From positions 1 through 23,188 of the forward strand of contig URWG01000008.1 of the NCBI GenBank assembly GCA_900551495.1: a stretch of 23,188 bases of DNA, given 5' to 3'. The stretch comes from an uncultured Eubacteriales bacterium. Lineage in GTDB: Bacteria; Bacillota; Clostridia; Oscillospirales; Oscillospiraceae. Positions 1 to 7,744 of this stretch are shown piece after piece; position 1 is the stretch's first letter, and the number at the start of each line of letters is the position of its first letter. The position numbers and the translations under genes are program-made. Under the pieces are notes generated by a model. That model was not told the DNA's origin. It saw nothing but the letters and a program-made list of their open reading frames with translations, and did not search any database.

Positions 1-17
1 CTCCCCCATTTTTTTGA

Positions 18-54
18 AGGAAACTCTGATTTGCCGATTTCTTCAGAGCTTCCT
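18..54. repeat. Imperfect inverted repeat upstream of the dtxR-like gene
   Basis: Positions 18-29 and 43-54 form a 12-bp inverted repeat with one mismatch (A23 opposite C49) around a 13-base loop. It lies 30 bases before the start codon of the DtxR-like regulator. There is no T-tract on its 3' side, so it does not look like a terminator for the + strand. It could be an operator for the regulator or a leader hairpin. The T-run at 9-15, just before it, may be the tail of a terminator whose stem lies outside the window. No convincing -35/-10 pair was found in 1-83. Confidence 0.35.
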
Positions 55-83
55 CTGAGGATTGATGATTAGGAGGGTGCCGT

Positions 84-482
84 ATGGCGGACGCTGTTGT
101 GCTTACAGGCGCGAACATCCGATATTTGCTGACGATGCTTGCACTGGATCGGGAAAAGAAAGGCGTCCGCTGCGTTGACATCGCCGTGACACTGGGCAAA
201 TCGAAGCCGAGCGTTCACAATATGATGAATACGCTCGCTGCCTGCGGCTTGGTCAAGAAGGAGGCATACGGGCTTGCGGTTCTGACCGATGCGGGAAGGG
301 AGACGGCGCAGCGATACCGCCGCTGCTATCTTGCGGTGTGTGCGCTGCTCAAACGCGACCTTCCCGAGACGGAGGCCCTTCAGACCGCCGCCTATGCGCT
401 CGTCTCCGAGCTGCCGCTTCGGACGCTGGAGGCGCTTTGCAAGCGGCAGAAAAATGAAAGTGAGGGGAAACAATGGCAATAG
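84..482 (+). CDS. DtxR/MntR-like winged-helix transcriptional regulator, degenerate metal site
   Basis: This is a 132-residue DNA-binding protein, probably the local repressor of the ABC transporter operon that follows. The N-terminal 72 residues fit the DtxR/MntR winged helix: VDIAVTLGKSKPSV around residues 31-44 is the helix-turn-helix, followed by a wing ending in VLTDAG near residue 71. The C-terminal part is short (MntR proteins are about 140 residues, DtxR about 230 with an SH3-like domain, absent here). The metal ligands known in Bacillus subtilis MntR (Asp8, Glu11, His77, Glu99, Glu102, His103) are not seen at the equivalent places: by eye they align with Asn, Tyr, Arg and a TAAYA stretch. 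Five cysteines (30, 54, 81, 86, 119) are present. A good ribosome site, AGGAGG at 71-76, supports the start. It overlaps the next gene by 10 bases, indicating co-translation. Confidence 0.8.
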   Translation: MADAVVLTGANIRYLLTMLALDREKKGVRCVDIAVTLGKSKPSVHNMMNTLAACGLVKKEAYGLAVLTDAGRETAQRYRRCYLAVCALLKRDLPETEALQTAAYALVSELPLRTLEALCKRQKNESEGKQWQ

Positions 483-1171
483 TGGAATTCAAGGACGTCA
501 CCCGTGTCTATACCAGCGGCGACCACGAGCTGAAGGCGCTGGACGGTGTGAATATGACGCTGGAGGAGGGCAAGTTCGTTGTCATCCTCGGCCCCAGCGG
601 TGCGGGCAAAAGCACCCTTCTGAACCTGCTCGGCGGGCTGGACAGCCCCACGAGCGGCAAGATTTATGTCGAGGGGAAGGACATTTCCCGCCTTTCCAAC
701 GACGAGCTGGCGGAGTACCGCGCCTCGACGGTCGGCTTTGTGTTTCAGTTCTACAATCTCGTGCCGACGCTGACGGTGCATGAGAACGTAATGCTGGTCA
801 AGGAGATCGCGCCGAACGCATTTTCCGCGACGAAGATGCTGGAGGAGGTCGGCTTGAGCGACCATCTGAAAAACTTTCCCGCCGAGCTTTCCGGCGGTGA
901 GCAGCAGCGTGTTTCCATTGCGCGGGCGCTGGCGAAGAATCCGAAGATCCTGCTCTGCGACGAGCCGACCGGTGCGCTGGACTCCGAAACGGGCGTCATG
1001 GTCCTAAAGCTCCTGCTGCGGATGGCGCGGGAGTACCGCAAGACGATCGTGATCGTAACGCACAACCAAAACATTGCGAAGATGGCGGATACGGTCATTC
1101 GCGTGAAGAACGGCAGGATCGTCTCCCGCGAGGAGCCGAACCCCGCCTCCGCCGACGAGATCGACTGGTAA
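473..1171 (+). CDS. ABC transporter ATP-binding protein, MacB/LolD family
   Basis: This 232-residue cytoplasmic ATPase powers the FtsX-type permease encoded directly downstream. Walker A is GPSGAGKST at residues 40-48, the Q-loop glutamine is at 92, the signature LSGGEQQ starts at 139, Walker B with Asp163-Glu164 reads LLCDEPTGALD, and the H-loop His is 197. The EPTGALD version of Walker B and the LSGGEQQRV signature are typical of the MacB/LolD/FtsE group that pairs with mechanotransmitting FtsX permeases rather than with classical importers. Length matches the family. The start is preceded by GAGGGG and lies inside the end of the regulator gene. The substrate is not evident; the regulator and HMA protein in the operon hint at metal or metal-linked envelope stress. 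Confidence 0.95.
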   Translation: MAIVEFKDVTRVYTSGDHELKALDGVNMTLEEGKFVVILGPSGAGKSTLLNLLGGLDSPTSGKIYVEGKDISRLSNDELAEYRASTVGFVFQFYNLVPTLTVHENVMLVKEIAPNAFSATKMLEEVGLSDHLKNFPAELSGGEQQRVSIARALAKNPKILLCDEPTGALDSETGVMVLKLLLRMAREYRKTIVIVTHNQNIAKMADTVIRVKNGRIVSREEPNPASADEIDW

Positions 1172-1184
1172 GGAGGGGAGGACG

Positions 1185-3464
1185 ATGCTCTTCAAAAAGC
1201 TTTGCAGGACGATGAGGCTCTACAAGGCGCAGTTCCTCTCCATGATTATCATGATTACGCTCGGCGTGGGTATCTTTGTCGGATTTAACATGGAGTGGGT
1301 CAGCATCCGAGATAATACGACGGATTTCTTTGAGCAGACGGGCTTTGCCGACTATCGCCTTGTCTCATCCGAGGGCTTCTCCGAGGAGACGCTGGAAAAG
1401 GTCGAGGCGATCGAGGGCGTGGAGGCGGCGACGCGCTACCTTTCCGTTGCGGCGGACGTTGCAGAGCGCAGCGGAGACAGCGTTGCCCTGACGGTTACGA
1501 CCAACGACGCGGTTTCCGGTCTGTATCTGATGCAGGGCGAGCCGTATGATGCAGACAGCACGGACGGGATCTGGCTCTCCGAGCACTACGCCGAGGAAAA
1601 CGACATTGCGCTCGGCGACCGTCTGACGCTGACCTATAAGACGCTCTCAATCGAGGGCGTGGTGCGCGGGCTTGTGAAGTCCGGCGAGCATATGATCTGC
1701 GTCCGTGACGAAACGCAGCTCATGCCCGACTTTACGACCTACGGCTTTGCCTATATTTCCCCGACTATGTATGAAAACTCGACCGGCATGGCGTTCTATT
1801 CGCAGATCAATGTCCGCTCCGAGCTGGAGAAGAAGGAGTTTATTAACCGCGTGGATGCCGCCCTCGGCATGACGCCGCTGGTGCTTTCCAAGGACGAGGT
1901 AATCTCCTACTCCGGCGCGAAGGGCGAAACCGAGGAGGGACAGACGATGGGCTCCGTGCTGCCGGTGCTGTTCCTGCTCATTGCGGTTTTGACGATGGTC
2001 ACGACGATGCACCGTCTGACGGCGAAGGAAAAGACGCAGATCGGTACGCTCAAGGCGCTGGGCTTCCGCGATAAGCGCATTTTGCGGCATTATTCGGCCT
2101 ATGCGCTGCTGATCGGCATACTCGGCTCCGTGCTCGGCTCGGCGCTTGGTTACGGCGTTGCGTGGGCAATTATGAATCCGAACGGCATGATGGGAACCTA
2201 TATGGACCTTCCGGAATGGCGGCTGCGTTTCCCGTGGTTCTGCTATGTCTGCATTGCTGTTATGCTGATTCTGCTGACGCTGATCGGCTATCTGTCCGTC
2301 AAGAGAATGCTCAGCGGCACGGCGGCGGAGGCGTTGCAGCCCTATACACCGAAAAAGATAAAGTCGCTGCTGATTGAGCGGACGAAGCTGTTCCATCGCT
2401 TGTCCTTCGGTACGCGCTGGAACCTGCGCGACAGCATACGGCATAAATCCCGCACGGCGATGAGCCTGATTGGGATTATCGGCAGCATGGTCCTGATCGT
2501 CGGCTCGCTCGGTATGCGGGATACGATGAATGCGTTCCTTGACCTTTACTATGACGGCGCGACGAACTACGCCTCCCGTATCTACTTGGCGGAGGATGCA
2601 ACGCAGGAGCAGCGGCAGCAGATCGCCGCGCAGTATGACGGCGATTGCAGCGGCTCTGTCAGCGTCCAGCTGGAGGAGAAGGCAGTTTCGCTGGATGTCT
2701 ACGAGGTGGAGCATGACTATGTGCGCTTTCCTGCGTTGGACGGCGGCTACACGGAGCTTGGAGGCGACGGCGCGTACCTCTGCAAGCGGCTTTCCGAGGA
2801 ATTCGACCTGCAGGTCGGCGACAGCTTTACCGTGCAGCGCTACGGTACGGACGACAGCTATACCCTCCGCGTGGCGGGTGTGATCCGCAGCGTTTCGGAG
2901 AGCATCGTGATCTCCGAGGACTACGCAAAGGCGCTCAGTTTGCAATATACGACGGACTCCGTCTATACGCAGACGCAGAAGGACGCAATTTCCGCCGACG
3001 ATGCCATTAAGAGCGTCCGCTCCAAACAGATGATTATGGATTCCTTCGATACCTTCCTCGAAATGATGAACATGATGATCGTGATTCTGGTCGTTGCGGC
3101 ACTGCTGCTCGGCGTTGTGGTGCTCTACAACCTCGGCGTGATGAGCTATACCGAGCGCTACCGCGAAATGGCGACGCTGAAGGTGGTCGGCTTCCGCGAC
3201 AGGAAGATCGGCTCGCTGCTGATCGGGCAGAATCTTTGGCTCAGCGTTATCGGAATTTTGATCGGACTGCCCTGCGGTATCGGCGTGCTGGACTACCTGC
3301 TGAACGCGCTGGCGGGCGAATATGAGATGAAAATGTCGATCAGCTTTTTCAGCGTGGCGCTCAGCATCCTGTTGACGGTCGGTATGTCGCTGCTCGTCAG
3401 CCTGATGGTCTCGCGGAAAAACAAAAAAATCGATATGGTGGAAGCTCTGAAGGGCGTCGAATGA
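1185..3464 (+). CDS. ABC transporter permease with two FtsX domains
   Basis: This 759-residue integral membrane protein is the partner of the upstream ATPase. Eight membrane segments can be read at about 17-35, 258-276, 303-328, 351-372, 425-445, 630-650, 678-704 and 718-740. Two large extracytoplasmic domains (about 36-257 and 446-629) each precede an FtsX unit, so the protein is an internal duplication. Each FtsX unit carries the coupling-helix motif, LKALGF near 289-294 and LKVVGF near 665-670. This arrangement is usual for Gram-positive MacB-like/BceB-like permeases, which export or extract peptides and lipids or relay signals. The ribosome site AAGGAGGGGAGG ends a few bases before the ATG, and only 13 bases separate it from the ATPase gene. 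Substrate unknown. Confidence 0.93.
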   Translation: MLFKKLCRTMRLYKAQFLSMIIMITLGVGIFVGFNMEWVSIRDNTTDFFEQTGFADYRLVSSEGFSEETLEKVEAIEGVEAATRYLSVAADVAERSGDSVALTVTTNDAVSGLYLMQGEPYDADSTDGIWLSEHYAEENDIALGDRLTLTYKTLSIEGVVRGLVKSGEHMICVRDETQLMPDFTTYGFAYISPTMYENSTGMAFYSQINVRSELEKKEFINRVDAALGMTPLVLSKDEVISYSGAKGETEEGQTMGSVLPVLFLLIAVLTMVTTMHRLTAKEKTQIGTLKALGFRDKRILRHYSAYALLIGILGSVLGSALGYGVAWAIMNPNGMMGTYMDLPEWRLRFPWFCYVCIAVMLILLTLIGYLSVKRMLSGTAAEALQPYTPKKIKSLLIERTKLFHRLSFGTRWNLRDSIRHKSRTAMSLIGIIGSMVLIVGSLGMRDTMNAFLDLYYDGATNYASRIYLAEDATQEQRQQIAAQYDGDCSGSVSVQLEEKAVSLDVYEVEHDYVRFPALDGGYTELGGDGAYLCKRLSEEFDLQVGDSFTVQRYGTDDSYTLRVAGVIRSVSESIVISEDYAKALSLQYTTDSVYTQTQKDAISADDAIKSVRSKQMIMDSFDTFLEMMNMMIVILVVAALLLGVVVLYNLGVMSYTERYREMATLKVVGFRDRKIGSLLIGQNLWLSVIGILIGLPCGIGVLDYLLNALAGEYEMKMSISFFSVALSILLTVGMSLLVSLMVSRKNKKIDMVEALKGVE

Positions 3465-3483
3465 GCAGAAAGGTCGTGCAATC

Positions 3484-3828
3484 ATGAAGAAAATCACACT
3501 TAAGATCGGCGGAATGGCGTGCGGTATGTGCGAGGCGCATATGAACGACTGCATCCGTGCCAATTTCGCCGTTAAAAAGGTCACCTCGTCCTTCAAAAAG
3601 GGCGAAACGGTGATCCTTGCCGAGGAGGAGCCGAACGAGGAGACGCTTCGAAAGGTCATCGCCGCAACGGGCTACGATCTGCTGAGCGTCAGCACCGAGG
3701 AAGCCGAGGAGCACCACGGCTTCCGCCTGTTCGGCAAGAAATACCCGAAACCTCCCGCCGCGGTTGCACCGCGACGGGAGTTTTTTGCAAATTTTCTGAA
3801 AATTCTGGACATCCTGCACCGCCTGTGA
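3484..3828 (+). CDS. Small heavy-metal-associated (HMA) domain protein, C-terminus runs through a terminator
   Basis: Residues 1-70 form an HMA (ferredoxin-like copper-chaperone) domain with the metal motif GMACGMC, Cys13 and Cys16, near the N-terminus. Such proteins bind Cu(I), Zn(II) or related ions and pass them to P-type ATPases or sensors. The frame is 114 residues. Residues up to FGKK (83-86) look like a natural end, but codon 87 is TAC (3742-3744) and the frame then reads through a perfect-looking terminator (3752-3786) and the promoter of the next gene. TAC is one substitution from TAA or TAG, so stop-codon loss or a sequence error is likely, with the native protein being 86 residues. 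It lies 19 bases after the permease gene with only a weak AAAGG ribosome site, and is last in the operon. Confidence 0.85.
   Translation: MKKITLKIGGMACGMCEAHMNDCIRANFAVKKVTSSFKKGETVILAEEEPNEETLRKVIAATGYDLLSVSTEEAEEHHGFRLFGKKYPKPPAAVAPRREFFANFLKILDILHRL
3752..3786 (+). terminator. Intrinsic terminator of the dtxR-ABC-HMA operon
   Basis: A 12-bp stem, 3752-3763 with 3769-3780, has one mismatch and a 5-base loop, and is followed by six T residues at 3781-3786. It lies inside the annotated 3' end of the HMA gene, which argues that translation originally stopped before it. Confidence 0.9.
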
Positions 3829-3834
3829 TATGCT
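3806..3834 (+). promoter_or_regulatory. Predicted sigma-A promoter for the unknown 195-residue protein
   Basis: TGGACA at 3806-3811 and TATGCT at 3829-3834 are separated by 17 bases, with an extended -10 TGA directly upstream of the -10. It lies between the preceding terminator and the next start codon and overlaps the last codons of the HMA frame. Confidence 0.6.
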
Positions 3835-3862
3835 GTAAAATAGAACAATAAGGAGGAATATC

Positions 3863-4450
3863 ATGGGCTGGTGGTTTTCTAACGTTCATGTCCGCAAAAA
3901 CGAAACGGCGGACGAAGCAGCGCTGGTCAGGGCGCTCAACAACTTTATGGCAGAACGGGGGCTTGTTCCAACCGACGACGCGGCAGAAGCGGACAGCGCG
4001 ATTGCTGTTTTGTCCGGGGCGCATCCGTGGTTTACGCTCTGCGCGGAGGAGCTGAGCTTCCAAGCGCCGGAGCAGTTTCGGGAATTCGCTCTGCGTTTTT
4101 CCGAGGCGCTGAAAACCGATGTGCTGGGCATCGTCTGCCTTGACAGTGACTATCTGTACCTGAACCTCATCAACACGACCGATGACACGGACGCGTGGGC
4201 GGATGTCGGCATCTTCCCCATTCCGGACTTTGATCTCGGTCGGCAGACGGAGCTGCCCGCGTGGGAGAACAAGGTGGCGCAGTTCAACGTTTTTTGTAAA
4301 AGCGCCGAAAAAGACTACGTTTGCGCCGAGGACTTCCTCGACGACGTAGCTCCCTGCCTCGAACTGCCTGCACCCTACAATAAAGCCGACGCCCGCGATT
4401 TGGAAGAACTGGACGTCGAGTCGAAGTGGCTGTACTATCAATACGGTTGA
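3863..4450 (+). CDS. Uncharacterised acidic protein
   Basis: I do not recognise this 195-residue protein. It has no signal peptide or membrane segment, is rich in Asp and Glu, and contains aromatic-rich patches (GWWFSN at the N-terminus, PWFTL near 52-56, ESKWLYYQYG at the C-terminus). The middle, LGIVCLDSDYLYLNLIN, looks like paired beta strands, suggesting a compact alpha/beta cytosolic domain. It has its own promoter, a very good AAGGAGG ribosome site 7 bases before the ATG, and a strong terminator, so it is a genuine single-gene unit. The neighbours give no functional clue. A stand-alone small acidic protein could be an immunity or regulatory protein, but this is only a guess. Confidence 0.8.
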   Translation: MGWWFSNVHVRKNETADEAALVRALNNFMAERGLVPTDDAAEADSAIAVLSGAHPWFTLCAEELSFQAPEQFREFALRFSEALKTDVLGIVCLDSDYLYLNLINTTDDTDAWADVGIFPIPDFDLGRQTELPAWENKVAQFNVFCKSAEKDYVCAEDFLDDVAPCLELPAPYNKADARDLEELDVESKWLYYQYG

Positions 4451-4471
4451 TCAAAACTCCGCATATGCAAT

Positions 4472-4507
4472 AAAACCGACGGCATTTTTGAAATGCCGTC
4501 GGTTTTT
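4472..4507. terminator. Bidirectional intrinsic terminator between convergent genes
   Basis: A perfect 16-bp stem pairs 4472-4487 with 4491-4506 around a TTG loop. The arms end in A-runs and T-runs on both strands (T at 4503-4507 on +, the complementary run on -), so it can end both the unknown gene (+) and the tetR-hypB-hypA operon (-). Confidence 0.92.
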
Positions 4508-4508
4508 G

Positions 4509-4853
4509 CTAAACCACCGCAATATCGCGAATGTTGACTTCGTTGCCGGATTGGAGCCATGTTTGGTCGCTGCCGCAGTGGGGGCAGATTTTGCCGTGGG
4601 CGACGGTCGGGTAGGTTTGACCGCAGCCTTCGCAGTAGGTAACGGCGGGCAGACGCTCGATGACCAGCTCGCAATCCTCCAGCATGGGCGTGCGCTTGCA
4701 GTTCCATTTCCAAACGTCGAGCAGGTATTCCGGAATGACCGTGGAGACCTCGCCGATCTCAAGTGTTACGCGCCGGACGCGCTCTGCCTGATTTTCCTGT
4801 GCGATCCGAACCACGCTGTCGGCAATGTGGAATACGACGCCTAATTCGTGCAT
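4509..4853 (-). CDS. hypA: Nickel metallochaperone HypA
   Basis: This 114-residue protein is the full length of HypA/HybF, which with HypB delivers Ni(II) to [NiFe]-hydrogenase precursors and in some bacteria to other nickel enzymes. The N-terminus is MHEL, and His2 is the conserved nickel ligand, so the start is fixed. The zinc site is formed by two CxxC pairs, Cys74/Cys77 (CEGC) and Cys90/Cys93 (CPHC), separated by a short loop. The gene starts 3 bases after the stop of the oxidoreductase gene (TGA-GCG-ATG), so it is almost certainly translated from the same message. No hydrogenase structural gene or hypCDEF gene is in the window, so the client enzyme is unknown. Confidence 0.94.
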   Translation of the reverse strand: MHELGVVFHIADSVVRIAQENQAERVRRVTLEIGEVSTVIPEYLLDVWKWNCKRTPMLEDCELVIERLPAVTYCEGCGQTYPTVAHGKICPHCGSDQTWLQSGNEVNIRDIAVV

Positions 4854-4856
4854 CGC

Positions 4857-7727
4857 TCAGTCCTTGCCTCCGCCGAATGCGCCGGAAATGCTCTGCCCAA
4901 GGCGCTTGAATGCCATGGGGAGGATGCCCTTGAGCTTATCCTCAGCTTTCATCATCTTGGAGCACTCGGGATGGTCGCGCTTGAGGTGGATGGCGTCAAA
5001 GACGCACTTGGTGGTGCAAACGCCGCAGCCGATGCACTTGTTCGGGTCGACCCAGCTTGCGCCGCAGCCGAGGCAGCGGGCGGTCTCGGCCTTGACCTGT
5101 TCGGCGGTAAGGGTTTTGTGTGCGTCACGGAAGGAGTGCGGGTCGATGGTTTCGTCCAGCCCTGCCTCCTGCCGCCCGGCGTGGTCATAGTCGGAAACGG
5201 AGATGTTGTCCCTGTCGAGCATGATAAAGTCGCGACGGTTGCGACCGATGGTGAGCGACGCACCGTCGTGCACATAGCGGTGCAGCGACTCGGCGGCACA
5301 CTTGCCGTCCTCAATGGCGTCGATGGCGAACTTCGGCCCGTGGTAGACATCACCGCCGACGAAGATGTCGGACTCGGCTGTCTGGTAGGTCAGCGGGTCG
5401 GCAACGGGGTAGCTGCCGCGGTGGAATTCGACCTTCGTCCCGGTCAGCAGCTGACCCCACTCAATGGTCTGACCGATGGCGAAGATGACATGGTCGGCAG
5501 GAAGCTCCATGGTCACGCTCTCGTCGAAGACGGGGGAGAAGCGCTTGGTTTCCGGGTCGATCGTGCGCAGGCATTTTTTGAAGCGGACGGCGGTTACATG
5601 ACCGGCGTCGTTTTTGACCAGCTCCGTCGGACCCCAGCCGTTGGAAACGGCAATGCCTTCCTCCAACGTCTCAACGACCTCGTCCTTGGAGGCGGGCATG
5701 GTCTCGCGGGATTCGAGGCAGACCATTGTGACCTTGGAGGCGCCGAAGCGGTTGGCAGTTTTGGCACAGTCCACAGCAACATTGCCACCGCCGATGACGA
5801 TGACCTCGCCTGTAAGCTTCCGGGTTTCGTCTTTAAGGGCATGGTGCAGGAAGTCGACGGCGATGGCCGTGCCCTCGGCGTCCTCACCGGGCACGCCGGG
5901 CAGACGACCGCCTTGACAGCCGATGGCGACATAGAAAGCCTCAAAGCCCTGCGCCCGCAGCTCGGGAATGGTCACGTCCTTGCCGACCTCAACGCCGCAG
6001 CGAATTTCAACGCCCAGCTCGCGGATGACCTGAATTTCGGCGTCAATGATGTTCTTTTCCAGCTTGAACGAGGGAATGCCGTAGGTCAGCATGCCGCCGG
6101 GCTTGGTGCTCTTTTCAAAGACAACGGGGCGGTAGCCCTTGGTAGCCAGATAGTAGGCGGCGCTCAGCCCTGCGGGACCGGAGCCGATGATGGCGATCTT
6201 CTGCGCCCAGTGGGTCAGACGGCTGGAGGCGATGACGACGGGCGGGATGTAGCGCGTCTCGGCGTTCAGATCCTGCTCGGCGAGGAACTTTTTGACGGCA
6301 TCGATGGCGACAGCCTCGTCAATTGTGCCGCGGGTGCAGGCTTCCTCGCAGCGCTTGTTGCAGATGCGGCCGCAGACGGCGGGGAAGGGGTTGTCCTTTT
6401 TGATGAGGGCGAGTGCCTCCTGATATTTGCCCTGCGCTGCCAGCTTCAGGTAGCCCTGCACGGCAACGTGCGCGGGGCAGGCGGTCTTGCAGGGCGCGGT
6501 GCCCTTGTCGTAGCAGTTTTTGCGGTTGTTATCGCGGTAGTCGGGGTCCCAGTGCTCGGGTCCCCACTTGATGGAGTGGGGCAGCTCATGCTTCGGGTAT
6601 TGGACGGGTTTGCCGTCCTTGGTGCACAGCTTTTGACCGAGCTTGACGGCACCGGCGGGGCAGTATTCCACGCACTTGCCGCAGGCGACGCATTTTTCGC
6701 GTTCGACCTCGGCGGTGTATGCCGAGCGGGAGAGGTTCGGGGTGTTGAACAGCTGACTGGTGCGCAGCGCGTTGCAAATCTGCACATTGCAGTTGCAGAT
6801 GCCGAAAATCTTATTTTCGCCGTCGATGTTCGTAATCTGGTGCACAAAGCCGTTGTCCTCTGCCTTGCGGAGAATCTCCATAGCTTCGTCATAGGTGATG
6901 TCGTGACCCTTGCCGGTCTCGCGGCAGTAGTCGGCAAAGTCGCCCACGCCGATGCACCATGAGGCAGTGTCGTCCGCGCAGCCCTCGCCGAGCACGCCGC
7001 GGCTGGCGCGGCAGGAGCACTGCGCCACGCCGATGTGCCCCTCGTATTTCTTCAGCCAATAGCTCAGGTGTTCGATATCGAGACTTTGGTTTTCCATGGG
7101 GATTGCCTTTTCCACGGGGATAACGTGCATACCCACGCCGCCGCCGCCCGGCGGCAGCAGATGCGTCACGCCCGCCAGCGGGACATAGGTCATGCGCTCA
7201 AAGAAGGATGCCAGCTCCGGGTGCTCCTTGAGGCGGGTGTTGTAGGGAATGCCGCCGCGCTCGTCGTAGCAGGGCTTCTCGCCGCTGCCGCTCTGGTCGA
7301 TATTGAATAGCTCGGCGCTGCCGGGGACGAACATGGGCAGGATGTAGCGGCGCTCAGACTGCGGCGCGGTGCGGCCGTTGTGGTCGTAGTGGTAGCCGTA
7401 GTCGTATTCCAAGACACCCTTAAAGCTCAAATCGTCCAGCAGCTCCTGAAAATGCGCCCTGTCTGCCTCCTGTACCCTGCAGAGCTTCCAAAGCTCGGGC
7501 AGGGTGTAGGGAGTGCGCAGCTTCATGGGCAGCAGAATGTCTGCCTCCTCCTCGGAGATGATACCGGCAAGCCCCCAGTATTCGGCGTCCTCGGCGCTGA
7601 TGCCGGAGAGCTTGTGGGCGACGACGTCGGTGATTTTTTTGCCGATTTTCAGAATTTTTTCCCGAGGCTCGGCGGCGCCCTTGTCGGGAGCGTTCAGTGC
7701 GCGCTGCTTCAGTTCTTCGTCAATCAT
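4857..7727 (-). CDS. Large multi-cluster Fe-S flavoprotein oxidoreductase, GltD/NfnB-like
   Basis: This 956-residue cytosolic protein likely moves electrons between NAD(P)H and ferredoxin-type partners. In order: an N-terminal domain (1-340) with an unusual set of cysteines at 237, 239, 250, 258, 268 and 311, 313, 318; a 4Fe-4S ferredoxin motif at Cys346, 349, 352 and 356; a GltD-type Fe-S region with Cys at 405, 413, 417, 452, 456, 460 and 464; an FAD-binding Rossmann fold with GSGPAG at 515-520; an NAD(P)-binding fold with GGGNVA at 646-651; a closing FAD motif GGD at 791-793; and a C-terminal ferredoxin-like region with Cys885, 888, 898, 901, 904 and 908. The flavin core matches glutamate synthase beta subunit and NfnB. 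The start at 7727 (MIDEEL) is preferred over a longer frame reaching 7799 because the longer one overlaps hypB and adds a low-complexity Arg-rich tail. It sits between hypB and hypA. Confidence 0.9.
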   Translation of the reverse strand: MIDEELKQRALNAPDKGAAEPREKILKIGKKITDVVAHKLSGISAEDAEYWGLAGIISEEEADILLPMKLRTPYTLPELWKLCRVQEADRAHFQELLDDLSFKGVLEYDYGYHYDHNGRTAPQSERRYILPMFVPGSAELFNIDQSGSGEKPCYDERGGIPYNTRLKEHPELASFFERMTYVPLAGVTHLLPPGGGGVGMHVIPVEKAIPMENQSLDIEHLSYWLKKYEGHIGVAQCSCRASRGVLGEGCADDTASWCIGVGDFADYCRETGKGHDITYDEAMEILRKAEDNGFVHQITNIDGENKIFGICNCNVQICNALRTSQLFNTPNLSRSAYTAEVEREKCVACGKCVEYCPAGAVKLGQKLCTKDGKPVQYPKHELPHSIKWGPEHWDPDYRDNNRKNCYDKGTAPCKTACPAHVAVQGYLKLAAQGKYQEALALIKKDNPFPAVCGRICNKRCEEACTRGTIDEAVAIDAVKKFLAEQDLNAETRYIPPVVIASSRLTHWAQKIAIIGSGPAGLSAAYYLATKGYRPVVFEKSTKPGGMLTYGIPSFKLEKNIIDAEIQVIRELGVEIRCGVEVGKDVTIPELRAQGFEAFYVAIGCQGGRLPGVPGEDAEGTAIAVDFLHHALKDETRKLTGEVIVIGGGNVAVDCAKTANRFGASKVTMVCLESRETMPASKDEVVETLEEGIAVSNGWGPTELVKNDAGHVTAVRFKKCLRTIDPETKRFSPVFDESVTMELPADHVIFAIGQTIEWGQLLTGTKVEFHRGSYPVADPLTYQTAESDIFVGGDVYHGPKFAIDAIEDGKCAAESLHRYVHDGASLTIGRNRRDFIMLDRDNISVSDYDHAGRQEAGLDETIDPHSFRDAHKTLTAEQVKAETARCLGCGASWVDPNKCIGCGVCTTKCVFDAIHLKRDHPECSKMMKAEDKLKGILPMAFKRLGQSISGAFGGGKD

Positions 7728-7744
7728 GGTGTTCTCTCTCTTTC

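Noticed and set aside
1647..3659. 670-codon open frame on - opposite the FtsX permease
   Set aside because: Rich in His, Arg and Gln with no domain or signal, and spans the end of the permease and the HMA gene; a shadow of strong codon bias.
4848..6962. 704-codon open frame on + opposite the oxidoreductase gene
   Set aside because: It is the antisense of a clearly coding gene with high third-position GC; it has no ribosome site or recognisable domain, and is Gly/Ala/Val/Asp-rich as expected of a shadow frame.
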